A stretch of DNA of 64,000 bases from Psychrobacter immobilis (GCA_904846265.1 CAJHAA010000008.1:1-64000); one strand, 5' to 3'. Shown: positions 17,750 through 26,397, counted from the first letter of the stretch. The notes: generated from the sequence alone by a model not told the origin. A program made the numbers and translations.

Positions 17750-18568
17750 TTAGCCAAACTGAAAGGCTGAAATCTGAGTTTTCATGACTTGCTGAGAATA
17801 TGTTTTCTTACCTCTATCTGTTCCTGCTGCCCCTACGGCAACCATTAAAGGTAGCAAATGCTCCTCCGCACCTAATAGATGAGAATCCAATGCATGAGGT
17901 GCCTCTGGCCAATTAGCAAGCGCTGCAAAGCGCTCATCTGCATTAGCTGCAACTGCTGTCGTTAGCCACTCGTCAAATATTACTGACGGTGCGGTAAAAC
18001 TCGAATCACCATAGCCGCGCATATTATGAAAGCTCATACCACTGCCTACGATCAACACGCCTTCATCACGTAGTGAGGCAAGCGCTTGGCCCGCTCTTAG
18101 ATGTACTTTTGGGTCTAAATCATGACGCAGAGATAGCTGTACTACTGGAATATCGGCGTCAGGGAACATCAGTTTCAGTGGAATAAACACCCCATGATCA
18201 AAACCTCTGGAACTGTCCTGCTTATTGCTTAAACCAGCATCGATGAGCAAATGACCAATCCGCTCAGCCAGTACTGGCGCACCAGCTGCTGGATAAGTCA
18301 GCTGATACGTATGCTCAGGGAAGCCAGAGTAATCATAAATCAGCTCAGGCTGCTTGCTGGCAGTAATACTAAACTCCCGCGTTTGCCAATGGGCACTGAC
18401 TATTAAAATAGCTTTGGGACGCTCTGGCAAACCATTTGAGCTATTAGTTAAAAAGTCAGCCATCTGATCCCAAGTGTCTGCTGGTTGCCAATCCATAAAA
18501 AAACAAGGCCCGGCACCATGAGGTATAAACAATACAGGTTGCTTGACTGTGGTTGATTCATTATTCAT
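17750..18568 (-). CDS. LigB/DODA-type extradiol dioxygenase family protein
   Basis: The 272 residues match the class III extradiol dioxygenase group that includes bacterial YgiD and plant DOPA dioxygenase. Seen are the metal-ligand region HGAGPCFF near residue 17, SAHWQTR near 55 with its histidine, and SGMSFHNMRGYG near 180. Family members open catechol-type rings using Fe or Zn. GGAG precedes the start. It lies 21 bp downstream of the GST gene, so the two are probably cotranscribed. The name YgiD-like is justified, but the true substrate is unknown. Confidence 0.88.
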   Translation of the reverse strand: MNNESTTVKQPVLFIPHGAGPCFFMDWQPADTWDQMADFLTNSSNGLPERPKAILIVSAHWQTREFSITASKQPELIYDYSGFPEHTYQLTYPAAGAPVLAERIGHLLIDAGLSNKQDSSRGFDHGVFIPLKLMFPDADIPVVQLSLRHDLDPKVHLRAGQALASLRDEGVLIVGSGMSFHNMRGYGDSSFTAPSVIFDEWLTTAVAANADERFAALANWPEAPHALDSHLLGAEEHLLPLMVAVGAAGTDRGKKTYSQQVMKTQISAFQFG

Positions 18569-18589
18569 GAACTTTACTCCTTTATCTTG

Positions 18590-19537
18590 CTAAATATGTT
18601 CAGGCCCTGTGGGCACGATTCCATTGGGATTTAACGCTTTGATAGAGTAATAGCCTGCTTTGATGTGCTTGATACTCACCGTCTCTGAAATGCCATCAAG
18701 CGCTAAGATTCGTAGCATATAAGCATGTAGAGAACTCATATCTTTGATCAAGTTACGGTTGCATTTAAATAGACCGTGATAAGCGGCATCAAAACGTACT
18801 AAAGTCACAAACAGTCGAATATCTGTTTCCGTCAGCTGCTCACCAAATAGATAATGACGACCATCACTCAGGCGCGCCTCAAGCATATCTAAGGTGTCAA
18901 ATACTTGCTGATAAGCTTCTTCATAAGCCCCTTGTGTCGTCGCAAATCCTGCTTTGTATACGCCGTTGTTTAAATTCTCATAGATAACTAAGTTTAGGGC
19001 TTCGATATCATCAGCAAGCTCTTTTGGAAACAAGTCAACGTAATTTGGCACGAGTTCTGTAAAAGCGGTATTTAGCATACGTAAGATATCAGCAGACTCA
19101 TTATTAACGATAGTATTGGTTTTTTTGTCCCAAAGCACAGGTACAGTCGCGCGTCCGGTAAATTGAGGGTCTGCTTTGGTATAAAGTTGATGAGCAAATT
19201 GGGCATGATTAATAGGATCACTGTCAGCACCGTCAAAGCCACCAAACTGCCAGCCTTGATTGCCAAGCTGCGGATTGACCACGGTAATATCGATTATATC
19301 TTGCAGACCTTTTAACTGACGTGCCATCAAGGTACGTGAGGCCCAAGGGCAAATCAGCGCTACGTATAGATGATAGCGGTCTTTTTCTGCTTTAAAGCCC
19401 CCAGTACCCGTTGGTCCTGCTTGTCCATCAGCAGTAATCCAATGACGGAACGATGAGGTTTGACGAATAAAACGCCCTTGTTCGTCTTCTGCTTGTACCG
19501 GTTGCCAGTCTTCAGTCCAATTGCCATTGATTAACAT
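18590..19537 (-). CDS. Glutathionyl-hydroquinone reductase-type GST (YqjG/ECM4 family)
   Basis: The 315 residues follow the xi-class GST pattern. The catalytic cysteine is Cys63 in ICPWASR, the thioredoxin-like part ends around residue 150 with VNNESADILRM, and an all-helical C-terminal domain carries FVTLVRFDAAYHGLFKCN. Such enzymes reduce glutathionyl-hydroquinones back to hydroquinones. AGGAG is well placed before the ATG. It is the first gene of a leftward run and is divergent from the LysR regulator, which probably controls it. Confidence 0.9.
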   Translation of the reverse strand: MLINGNWTEDWQPVQAEDEQGRFIRQTSSFRHWITADGQAGPTGTGGFKAEKDRYHLYVALICPWASRTLMARQLKGLQDIIDITVVNPQLGNQGWQFGGFDGADSDPINHAQFAHQLYTKADPQFTGRATVPVLWDKKTNTIVNNESADILRMLNTAFTELVPNYVDLFPKELADDIEALNLVIYENLNNGVYKAGFATTQGAYEEAYQQVFDTLDMLEARLSDGRHYLFGEQLTETDIRLFVTLVRFDAAYHGLFKCNRNLIKDMSSLHAYMLRILALDGISETVSIKHIKAGYYSIKALNPNGIVPTGPEHI

Positions 19538-19699
19538 AATACTTACTCCTAGTCAGATGATTGCTTTTAAAAAGCATGACCCTACTTTACCATCAACATA
19601 AAAAAAGAGTAAGATAGGTGATATTGATTAATTAACAACATATCGTTGATAATGGCTTTATTGTTCAATTTCGATAGTTAAAGAAAAACAGGGCAAAAT
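19538..19699. promoter_or_regulatory. Divergent promoter region with LysR-type operator candidates
   Basis: The 162-bp gap separates the GST-led run from its divergent LysR gene, the usual place for LysR binding. Two dyads fit the T-N11-A style: TATCGTTGATA at about 19642-19652, and the overlapping pair GATAT...ATATC across about 19619-19644. No inducer or footprint can be inferred from sequence. Confidence 0.45.
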
Positions 19700-20635
19700 A
19701 TGGATAGAATCGATGCGATGCGTGCCTTTGTAGCGGTGGTGACCGAAGGCAGCTTCACTAATGCGGCAAATACTCTGCAACTGTCACCTCAATTGGTGAG
19801 CAAATATGTCTCTAAGTTGGAGGAGCAGCTAAATAATCGTCTGCTGAATCGTACCACCCGTAAAGTAAGCCTCACCGAAGCTGGTAGTCATTACTTTGGT
19901 CATGCGCAGCAGATTTTATTGAGTATGGATGATATGGAGTCGCAACTAAGTGGTTTGCAGCAAAACCCTAAAGGTGTGTTGCGCATAAGTGCGCCAGTAT
20001 CTTTTGCTTTAAAACATATGGCTAAATTAGTCACTGACTTTCAGATCCGTTATCCATTGGTCACAGTCGATCTACAATTGACTGATCGTAAAGTCGATAT
20101 TGTTGAAGAAGGGTTTGATATTGCACTGCGTATAGGTCAACTGAAAAGCTCATCACTTATTGCGAAGGAAGTGGCACCTATTCGTGTGGTTCTGTGTGCG
20201 TCGCCTGAATATTTGAAAAAGCATGACACACTCGATAAGCCTGAAGATTTAGAGAATCATCGCTATTTACATTATAGCTATATGAACATGGACGCGAAGG
20301 AAGAGGTCTACCAATTATTAAAGGCGAAGATTCTCAAGCAAGGTAGTGAGTTTCTTAGTAATAACGGTGATGTGTTGGTAGAAGGAGCTATTGAAGGTGC
20401 AGGATTGGTATTACAGCCGACATTTATTGTCAGTGAAGCAGTTAGCAGTGGCAAGCTGGTGATAGTATTGCCTGAACTTGAACCTAAACGCTTAGGTTTA
20501 TATGCCGTCTACGCCCATAGAAAGCTACTACCGCACAAAGTCAGGTGTTTTATCGATTTTATGGAAGGCTATTATGGAGCGCCGCCTTATTGGGATGAGT
20601 CTATAGCCAAAAGCCAGTCGCTCAGTAATACGTGA
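19700..20635 (+). CDS. LysR family transcriptional regulator
   Basis: The 311-residue protein has the N-terminal winged helix-turn-helix of LysR regulators (residues 1-60, with AFVAVVTEGSFTNAANTL and LSPQLVSKYVSKLE), then a linker helix and a substrate-binding domain (about 90-300). It most resembles the CrgA/AaeR-like subgroup that guards aromatic or quinone stress genes. It is divergent from the GST, dioxygenase and SDR genes and most likely regulates them and itself. The start is preceded by AGGG. Confidence 0.9.
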   Translation: MDRIDAMRAFVAVVTEGSFTNAANTLQLSPQLVSKYVSKLEEQLNNRLLNRTTRKVSLTEAGSHYFGHAQQILLSMDDMESQLSGLQQNPKGVLRISAPVSFALKHMAKLVTDFQIRYPLVTVDLQLTDRKVDIVEEGFDIALRIGQLKSSSLIAKEVAPIRVVLCASPEYLKKHDTLDKPEDLENHRYLHYSYMNMDAKEEVYQLLKAKILKQGSEFLSNNGDVLVEGAIEGAGLVLQPTFIVSEAVSSGKLVIVLPELEPKRLGLYAVYAHRKLLPHKVRCFIDFMEGYYGAPPYWDESIAKSQSLSNT

Positions 20636-20749
20636 GGCACTGGATAACTAGCTTCTCCTAAGATAGATGCGGCTTGCTATTTTTTATGCTACTACACTTT
20701 ACAGCGGTTGAGATATTGCTGTTAGTATCCGCTTGTAACTATCCCCTAA

Positions 20750-21199
20750 ACTAACACAGCGATTATTTTATTGGGACGTTATGAATCCACGTATTTTTTA
20801 AGTCCAGCGCAAGCACATATCACTTGGATTCTAAAGGGCGTTGATGGTATTGAAAAAGACTATGAGCATTTTTCGCCACCATTTTTGTTAGCCTTGGACG
20901 AGGTGTATAACAAAATTCGCAATCTAAATTACCGCTACATGCCTGCTGGTACGTTGTTCCCTGAAGAGGTGCAGCAGTACGACCTCTATATCATCCGTGA
21001 AGCATTAAGTAATGCCATTGGTCATCAAGACTATCGTCTGGGTAGACTAGCTGACTTTGATAAGATGCTGACTAATAAATTACCGCAAGTACTAAATGAT
21101 AAACAGCGTAAAAACAAGGTGCGTAATCTATTACAGAAAATGTGCCGTGATAGCCTAGTGGCTTCTAAAGATCAAACTTGGTATCTTGCAGATAGCTAG
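20750..21199 (+). pseudogene. RecG/AlbA-like ATP-binding protein remnant with internal deletion
   Basis: Two family segments are fused. The first (TNTAIILLGRYES, SPAQAHITWILKG, then QQYDLYIIREALSNAIGHQDYR) matches the middle of the AlbA_2/RecG-like ATPases, where the last part begins the GHKL ATP-binding site. The second (FDKMLTNKLPQVLNDKQRKNKVRNL to WYLA) is the C-terminal winged-helix tail. The ATP-binding domain and everything before residue 1 are missing, so the protein cannot work in the usual way. A TTG at 20771 could start it, but the family match runs upstream to a stop codon at 20747. It lies at the edge of the integrative element. Confidence 0.75.
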
Positions 21200-21239
21200 A
21201 AGTGGCTAAACGTAGCTAGGTGCGGTTAAGGACAGCAAA

Positions 21240-21268
21240 AAAATAAGCCGCGTAGTGCGGCTTATTTT
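21240..21268. terminator. Bidirectional hairpin terminator between the remnant and alpA
   Basis: A perfect 12-bp stem (AAAATAAGCCGC at 21240-21251 and GCGGCTTATTTT at 21257-21268) with loop GTAGT has A and T runs on its two sides. It can end both the rightward remnant and the leftward alpA transcript. Confidence 0.85.
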
Positions 21269-21278
21269 CTATCCTTGA

Positions 21279-21539
21279 TCAGTGAATCCGATCAGCCATC
21301 TTACTCTCAATCCAAGCAGCCACTTCGCTTTCTACCCATGCTACACGTCCCTTTGATAGCTTTACTTGAATAGGGAAAGTAGGATCGTAGCGTTTAGATT
21401 TCTTGTCTAGCATATCGTAAATGGTAGTACTGCTAAGTCCTGTATGGTACGTTACTTCTTTTAATGGCAACATTCGTGGTAAGCATAATGCACTGAGATT
21501 AGCGGTGTTGTTTTGGTCATTAATATTCAAGTTTTCCAT
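21279..21539 (-). CDS. alpA: AlpA family regulator/excisionase-like protein
   Basis: The 86 residues contain a MerR-like helix-turn-helix of the AlpA type: LPLKEVTYHTGLSSTTIYD (about residues 25-43), then FPIQVKLSKGRVAWVESEV and the C-terminal helix AAWIESKM. AlpA proteins activate the integrase of P4-like elements or act as excisionases. AAGGAG lies at ideal spacing before the ATG. A perfect dyad at 21559-21578, just upstream, may be its operator. Ends 11 bp from a strong hairpin terminator. Confidence 0.85.
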   Translation of the reverse strand: MENLNINDQNNTANLSALCLPRMLPLKEVTYHTGLSSTTIYDMLDKKSKRYDPTFPIQVKLSKGRVAWVESEVAAWIESKMADRIH

Positions 21540-21558
21540 GATTGCTCCTTATAAGTGA

Positions 21559-21578
21559 ATGAGAGTGTTTCCTCTCAT
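21559..21578. promoter_or_regulatory. Dyad upstream of alpA, possible operator
   Basis: ATGAGAG (21559-21565) and CTCTCAT (21572-21578) form a perfect 7-bp inverted repeat with six bases between, 20 bp upstream of the alpA start. It could be an autoregulatory site or a leader hairpin; the sequence alone does not decide. Confidence 0.4.
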
Positions 21579-21653
21579 ACAGTTACCGAGTCCCATATTT
21601 TTTTACGGCATCCCATTCAGACCAATGGTTAGCCTTAAATCAATCAATAAAAA

Positions 21654-21677
21654 AAGGAGCTGAATAGTCAGCTCCTT
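21654..21677 (-). terminator. Hairpin terminator after the Gp3-like gene
   Basis: GGAGCTGA (21656-21663) pairs with TCAGCTCC (21668-21675), and read leftward a run of T follows (the plus strand has seven A before 21656). It lies 30 bp past the stop of the leftward Gp3-like gene. Confidence 0.8.
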
Positions 21678-21705
21678 CTTATACCGCATATCTTCCTCAA
21701 TTTCT

Positions 21706-22617
21706 TTAGCTTACAGCTGTCACGCTTTGCCGCAGCCCTTGCTCAATGCTAGTCACGTTATGAGTGGCTAACCCGTTCTGATAACTCCCCTGTTGGCTAT
21801 TGCTTACGTCATCTGTCTCCATGGGATAAAATTCTTCAGCCACATCAAGTAAGCCATCGTTATCAATTTCAAAGGATGAATTGACGTAACCCTGTTTTGC
21901 AGCCTCTTCTAGCGCTGCTTGATCAAAGCCGTGTTCGCTAAGCTCCGCATCAATTGCCTGCGCATCTTGCACTGCTTGCTTTAGTGTCACACCATCACGC
22001 AGCGTTAAATCGACAAAGTAAATTGGCGTCCGATAGCTTTGTGTGGTGCTTTTGCCTCTTAGGGTTAATTGCAGTGGTAAGCAGGACAGCTTATTACCTG
22101 ACACCGCAGCAAAGTAGCTCAGCCGTGCGGCAAGCGTGCGAATACTATTAAAGCCTGTGGTGCGAAAGATAAACGTGCCTAACTCGTCGTCTTCACTGAG
22201 ATTAACGTACAAGCGACCATATGGTTTACAAGCACCGCCTTGCGCTAATGGGCAACGATCAGGTGATGGGCAAGGCAGTGTTTCCACGCCATTGTTTGTA
22301 CGGCGTTGACACTGCTCACCGTCACCCACGCATAGTGGCCGTCCGGTTTGTCTATCGAACAAGGTGTACTCAGCTCGCAGGTTTAGCTCAGGATCGTTAA
22401 ACAACATGCGTACCGGTATGTGTCTCAGCTTACCGTTACTGTGCTCGCGTAGCTTTTCATCTAGTGGATGATTGATCCAGCCATCCTTGTTCTGCACTTG
22501 ACTGGTAATGGTGAATTGATCGTCTTTAGCAGGCAAACGCTTACCATCTTTTTGAATGACACGTCCAATACTGATACGACCTAGAACTGGTGGGGTTATG
22601 GTTAGACCTTTAATCAT
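21706..22617 (-). CDS. Gp3-like recombination directionality factor family protein
   Basis: The 303 residues fit the group often annotated as hydrolase or metal-binding protein in integrative elements and related to phiC31 Gp3. The N-terminus reads GRISIGRVI, a central cysteine cluster (about residues 95-135, with GDGEQC, PCPSPDRC and GACKPYGR) looks like a zinc site, and FIFRTTGFNSIRTLAARLSY follows. phiC31 Gp3 switches a serine integrase to excision; here the integrase is a tyrosine type, so the actual role may differ. AAGGAAT precedes the start. It lies between alpA and the YqaJ exonuclease gene. Confidence 0.65.
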   Translation of the reverse strand: MIKGLTITPPVLGRISIGRVIQKDGKRLPAKDDQFTITSQVQNKDGWINHPLDEKLREHSNGKLRHIPVRMLFNDPELNLRAEYTLFDRQTGRPLCVGDGEQCQRRTNNGVETLPCPSPDRCPLAQGGACKPYGRLYVNLSEDDELGTFIFRTTGFNSIRTLAARLSYFAAVSGNKLSCLPLQLTLRGKSTTQSYRTPIYFVDLTLRDGVTLKQAVQDAQAIDAELSEHGFDQAALEEAAKQGYVNSSFEIDNDGLLDVAEEFYPMETDDVSNSQQGSYQNGLATHNVTSIEQGLRQSVTAVS

Positions 22618-22657
22618 GATGATATTCCTTATAGTTTTAATAAAATGTGTTTAGCCA

Positions 22658-22684
22658 TAAAAAAGCCCACCGATTAGGGTGGGC
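22658..22684 (-). terminator. Hairpin terminator after the YqaJ gene
   Basis: GCCCACC (22665-22671) and GGTGGGC (22678-22684) form a perfect stem, and reading leftward a T run follows at 22664-22658. It lies 41 bp past the stop of the YqaJ-type gene. Confidence 0.85.
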
Positions 22685-22724
22685 AGTTATGCGCTTGTTT
22701 TGGTTAAGTGTAGTAGGTTTCTGC

Positions 22725-23837
22725 TTAATCGTTCAAAATGACGAAGCGGCGACTACCTTGCTTGGTTTTACTAAATTTAGCCAACAGCTCAGGATGCGCT
22801 TTGATAACGGCCTTGCTATCAAGACCGATACTATCTTTCGAGCGTTTCCAAGAAATAGCGCCTTTTTCAAACACAGCGACTTCATCAGCTGCAATCAGTG
22901 TTTGCAGCTGATGCTTTACCTGATCATGGCGCTGCTCTAGCTCTTGCATGTAATCACGATAACTCAGCAGTTGCTCAAATAACTTATTGGCACCATCGTC
23001 ATCTCGTAGATCAACCTTGCTTGACGGCTTAGGCGTTGGATAAAGCAGCTTTAAGGCTTTGGCAGCTGACTCGCTATGATCAGGCGTTGGTGGGGTGTCG
23101 GTCTGCACGTATTGCCAGAACTGACGCTCATGCTCCATGATGGACTCAATCAAGCGCTCATCACGCTCAACCTTGTATATCTTGGCTTCATGTCCACAAA
23201 GTAGCACACAGATATGCGCCGCAGTTTTACCAGTGACCGCCAGCTGATGCTGCACTTGGCAGGTGACGTATAACGGCACGCCATGCTTCCAGAGCTTGGC
23301 ACCATGTTCACCAGCGGTTTTACACTCTAAAATCTGTACCTCATCATTGCCTGTTACTGCATAATCTAAATTGGCTAGCATAAAGTGCTTGTCAGGGTCG
23401 GCGTGTTGCAAGACGGCATTTACCCGACGAACTTTATTACCTGTATGCTCTTGGTAGTATTTAGCGACCATTGGTTCAAGCGTATTACCCCAGTACAATG
23501 GAGAATAACCCTCAATACTCTCATCAATGTTTGAGCTCATGCGTCCCGTCTTAATCATCCATAGCTCAAGCATGGATAGGTACGGATGAATCCCACATGC
23601 AGCGGCAGCATCAGAGCTACCAACACCTTGCTTTCGAACGGCTAACCAGTCTTCACGGCTCAAGCCCTTGGTACTGACAAGACGTTTAGCGTTGGTTGAT
23701 TGAGTCGATGGCACCAAAGGCGTTGGGTGCTCAATGTTGGCTTTCGTGTTTGAAGGTATGCGCATTGTTTTTGCTTTAACAGTTGAACGCTTTGCGCGTC
23801 TTGGCTGAGTAGTGCTGTGTAGTGCGATCATGTTCAT
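22725..23837 (-). CDS. YqaJ family (lambda exonuclease-like) nuclease
   Basis: The middle of this 370-residue protein carries the YqaJ pattern: SREDWLAVRKQGVGSSDAAA near residue 60, the PLYWGNTLEPMVA segment near 110, ANLDYAV and the catalytic E-x-K in ILECKTA near 171. This is a two-metal 5'-3' exonuclease that makes single-stranded tails for phage-type recombination. Its usual partner, an annealing protein such as RecT, Erf or Bet, is not recognisable nearby. The first 50 residues are a basic, low-complexity leader. AAGGAA lies before the ATG. Its own terminator follows. Confidence 0.88.
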   Translation of the reverse strand: MNMIALHSTTQPRRAKRSTVKAKTMRIPSNTKANIEHPTPLVPSTQSTNAKRLVSTKGLSREDWLAVRKQGVGSSDAAAACGIHPYLSMLELWMIKTGRMSSNIDESIEGYSPLYWGNTLEPMVAKYYQEHTGNKVRRVNAVLQHADPDKHFMLANLDYAVTGNDEVQILECKTAGEHGAKLWKHGVPLYVTCQVQHQLAVTGKTAAHICVLLCGHEAKIYKVERDERLIESIMEHERQFWQYVQTDTPPTPDHSESAAKALKLLYPTPKPSSKVDLRDDDGANKLFEQLLSYRDYMQELEQRHDQVKHQLQTLIAADEVAVFEKGAISWKRSKDSIGLDSKAVIKAHPELLAKFSKTKQGSRRFVILND

Positions 23838-23886
23838 GGCAAATTCCTTAGATAAATTGATTATTGGTATTCAATGAAATAAGCGA

Positions 23887-23915
23887 CATAAAAAACCACG
23901 CTCGAAGGCGTGGTT
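23887..23915 (-). terminator. Hairpin terminator after the DUF932 gene
   Basis: AACCACGC (23894-23901) and GCGTGGTT (23908-23915) make a perfect 8-bp stem with loop TCGAAG, and the leftward strand continues with a T run. It lies 32 bp past the stop of the DUF932 gene. Confidence 0.85.
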
Positions 23916-23946
23916 GATTGTATTGTCAGATTTCAAATGTGACTGG

Positions 23947-24945
23947 TTAAGCCAGCATCAGTAAGGATTCCTCTAAACCCTTTTGTTTAAGCTTAGCGCC
24001 AGAGCCAAACCAAGCGCCATCTAATCGATGGTCTCTCGACATCGCCCTACGTTCGTGATCGACGTATTCCGTAATACTGCACAGCAGACCGTAAGCAGTA
24101 TCTTTGGCCGCATCTAGATCGGCTCCGCGACCTTGACCGTTAAACATGTTCATCACCTGATTCATGGCTTTAGCATTGGGCACGGCGTCTTTCTCTTTCT
24201 TAGCACTGTTAAACAGAATGATGTCATTGTCCTGATCGTTGAATACACGGCTTAAATAATTGGCGGCTTCTGCTTGAGTCACACGGCGCTCAGATAACTG
24301 CTTCATCTCATAGCTGTGTTCATCCCATTGTTTAACTGACACGCCTAGTTGCTGCTTGACCTTGTCCGCATCAAAGGAGGTGCTATGCGGTACTTTTACT
24401 GCGCCTCCGCTTCCGTTAGCTAAGCTGATTGCTAAGGTGTTATTACAGACCACACGGATCGATGTGAACTGAGCAGTAGTCGCTAGCGTGCCATCACAAG
24501 CGGTGGCCAGTAACAAGTAACCATTACTGACATCTTTACCCTTAAGCGTTGCTGACTGCCCTGTACGAGCCAATGCCCACATCTTACGACCGCCCTTTAA
24601 GATTCCTGCCGTTTCAAGCTCAAATTCAGACTGCTCGGTAAGATCACGATAGAACTCTAGAATCTCACGCGGCTGTACTTCCTGATAGCGTTGACTGACC
24701 ACCGATAACGGCTCAAAGTTATCACTACGGTACAACACCTTTTGCTCAGTAAAGGGCAGAATCAGGTTATGCCCTTTGTCATTGTTTGCCATATAACTGA
24801 CGTCTGAGGATTCTATACGCCAGTCCATACCCGCTTGCTTTGCCCAGATCTCGATAGGCTGCTTGGGAGCAAGCTCATTACCCAAGCCATGCCAAGGGGT
24901 TTCGCCAACGTATGCCATTGATTCGATTAAATGTGCCATGATCAT
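23947..24945 (-). CDS. DUF932 phage/plasmid-like protein
   Basis: The 332-residue protein has the family start AYVGETPWHGLGNEL (about residues 11-25) and the FTSIRVVCNNTLAISL segment near 160, which mark DUF932 (phage/plasmid-like TIGR03299). Family members are common on integrative elements and plasmids and have no settled function. AAGGATA lies close to the first ATG and at better spacing for the second ATG at 24939, so translation may begin two codons later. It lies between YqaJ and a zinc-ribbon gene, each with a separate ribosome binding site. Confidence 0.85.
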   Translation of the reverse strand: MIMAHLIESMAYVGETPWHGLGNELAPKQPIEIWAKQAGMDWRIESSDVSYMANNDKGHNLILPFTEQKVLYRSDNFEPLSVVSQRYQEVQPREILEFYRDLTEQSEFELETAGILKGGRKMWALARTGQSATLKGKDVSNGYLLLATACDGTLATTAQFTSIRVVCNNTLAISLANGSGGAVKVPHSTSFDADKVKQQLGVSVKQWDEHSYEMKQLSERRVTQAEAANYLSRVFNDQDNDIILFNSAKKEKDAVPNAKAMNQVMNMFNGQGRGADLDAAKDTAYGLLCSITEYVDHERRAMSRDHRLDGAWFGSGAKLKQKGLEESLLMLA

Positions 24946-24988
24946 TATCCTTTTAGATTTGATTAGAATTATGGGTTATATGGATAAG

Positions 24989-25279
24989 TTAAATACTGAA
25001 AGTTCTTGAGCAGGTATTGCAGGTGTAACTGGGCTTTGCTGCCAAAACGAGTAAGGGTGGCTGTTGAAGCTTGTCTTTAGCCAAGTTAATAGCAGAAGCC
25101 AGTGCCGTTCCTACCACCACACCGATTGCTGAATTGATTTTGTAGTACTTACAGATACTCACACCAAGACCTGATAGGGCAGATTGTGAGCACAGCTGTT
25201 CGAAGATATTAAAGGGGCTGTCAGTATCGGTAGTGCTTCTGACGTTCGCTGAATGACAGTGTGGGCAAATGGGTCTCAT
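24989..25279 (-). CDS. Small zinc-ribbon protein with a central hydrophobic segment
   Basis: The 96 residues carry a CPHC pair at positions 4-7 and a CNTC pair near the end, framing a probable zinc ribbon. In between is a glycine/alanine-rich hydrophobic stretch (about 50-67, with SAIGVVVGTALASAINLA) that could sit in a membrane. I do not recognise the family. AAGGAG lies before the ATG. It is 43 bp upstream of the DUF932 gene, with no terminator between, so those two are probably cotranscribed. Confidence 0.7.
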   Translation of the reverse strand: MRPICPHCHSANVRSTTDTDSPFNIFEQLCSQSALSGLGVSICKYYKINSAIGVVVGTALASAINLAKDKLQQPPLLVLAAKPSYTCNTCSRTFSI

Positions 25280-25301
25280 AAATAGCTCCTTTTAGATTGC
25301 G

Positions 25302-25334
25302 CATAAAAAAAGGCCTGCGATTAAGCAGGCCTTT
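25302..25334 (-). terminator. Hairpin terminator after the Gp2-like gene
   Basis: AAAGGCCTGC (25309-25318) and GCAGGCCTTT (25325-25334) form a perfect stem. Read leftward, a T run follows it. It ends the transcript of the leftward Gp2-like gene before the zinc-ribbon gene. Confidence 0.85.
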
Positions 25335-25442
25335 GATTAGGATGGATTGGGGTTAAACAGTCAGGAGAGCGATGCTTCCTGACTGATCTCATAGGAATAC
25401 TATATATCTAAAAATATTTTGATATGGGCAAGGCTCTGTTTT

Positions 25443-26333
25443 TTACTTTTCTTTAAATTCACCATGTCCAAATGTTTGCATCTTAGGCACCCAAACTTTA
25501 AGTTTTTGTCCGTATTTGTCAGACTTTGTCAAATACCCTGCTACAGTAAAAGCGTTCTCAACCTCCCTAGGGTTATCACGGTGTATTCTACCAATACCTA
25601 GCTTTCCATCTTTTCCATAAGTGCGCTTGGTTTCAGCATCGTTAGAGTTATGATAGGTACCGACGCCCTTTGTGATCTCTTGCCACTTCTCACCTATCGC
25701 TTTAGCGATATACCAGTCAGAATATCTTTTTGAATTATCATACGTTAAAACTAAATGGCAGTGAAAACCACCATCTTTATAGCCTTGCTCTAATGCCCAT
25801 GCATAACCAGTTTTATGTTTGAAACAAGAGTCTTCCGTAGTAATAAGCCTTCTGAGTTTTTTTATATGATTATGGAAATCAAAAATAGTTACATTATGAC
25901 GTTGGTCTTTTAAATACTTTAGCTCAATAAAGATAATCAATACTCTTGATCTATTTTCAATTAAACTTTTAAAGTATAAGTCCAAGCCTTTTTTATTCTT
26001 TTTTTCTTGATAAATCCAATCATATTTCTCTCTCATGATACTATTTTTATAGTCCAAAAGCTCTGTAATGAGCTTTTGGGTCATCTCATAATCCCAAATA
26101 ACATCGTAAGGATGTGTAGTGCCAATAAAAATAATGGAACTGTTAATAAGTGCGTTAATAGCTTGAGAGTAATTTGCAGTATCATGTAAGTAATACATGA
26201 GCATGAACGGACGATATAACTCGTTCAATTTATTTTGAAAGCTTTTACAACTAAGATTTTTGAATAACACGTTTTTAACGAGTTTATCGACATCACTGGT
26301 AAGTCTAGATTGATCAGTAGTGAGATATGACAT
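25443..26333 (-). CDS. Inovirus Gp2-like / YagK-YfjJ replication protein (HUH-type)
   Basis: The 296-residue protein carries the HUH signature HCHLVLTYD (His191 and His193), preceded by a strand-rich region, and tyrosines in GYLTKSDKY (Tyr267, Tyr274). The C-terminal half fits the inovirus Gp2/YagK-YfjJ group, relatives of rolling-circle initiators. These proteins nick one DNA strand and stay linked through tyrosine. AGGAG lies before the ATG. A perfect 10-bp inverted repeat just upstream (26398-26422) could be its target. It is more AT-rich than the replication-module genes to its left, as if of another origin. Confidence 0.8.
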   Translation of the reverse strand: MSYLTTDQSRLTSDVDKLVKNVLFKNLSCKSFQNKLNELYRPFMLMYYLHDTANYSQAINALINSSIIFIGTTHPYDVIWDYEMTQKLITELLDYKNSIMREKYDWIYQEKKNKKGLDLYFKSLIENRSRVLIIFIELKYLKDQRHNVTIFDFHNHIKKLRRLITTEDSCFKHKTGYAWALEQGYKDGGFHCHLVLTYDNSKRYSDWYIAKAIGEKWQEITKGVGTYHNSNDAETKRTYGKDGKLGIGRIHRDNPREVENAFTVAGYLTKSDKYGQKLKVWVPKMQTFGHGEFKEK

Positions 26334-26397
26334 TGTAGTACTCCTATGAAATTAATGGTTCATAGGGTTTTAGTAAATTGTATTATTATAATGCTAG

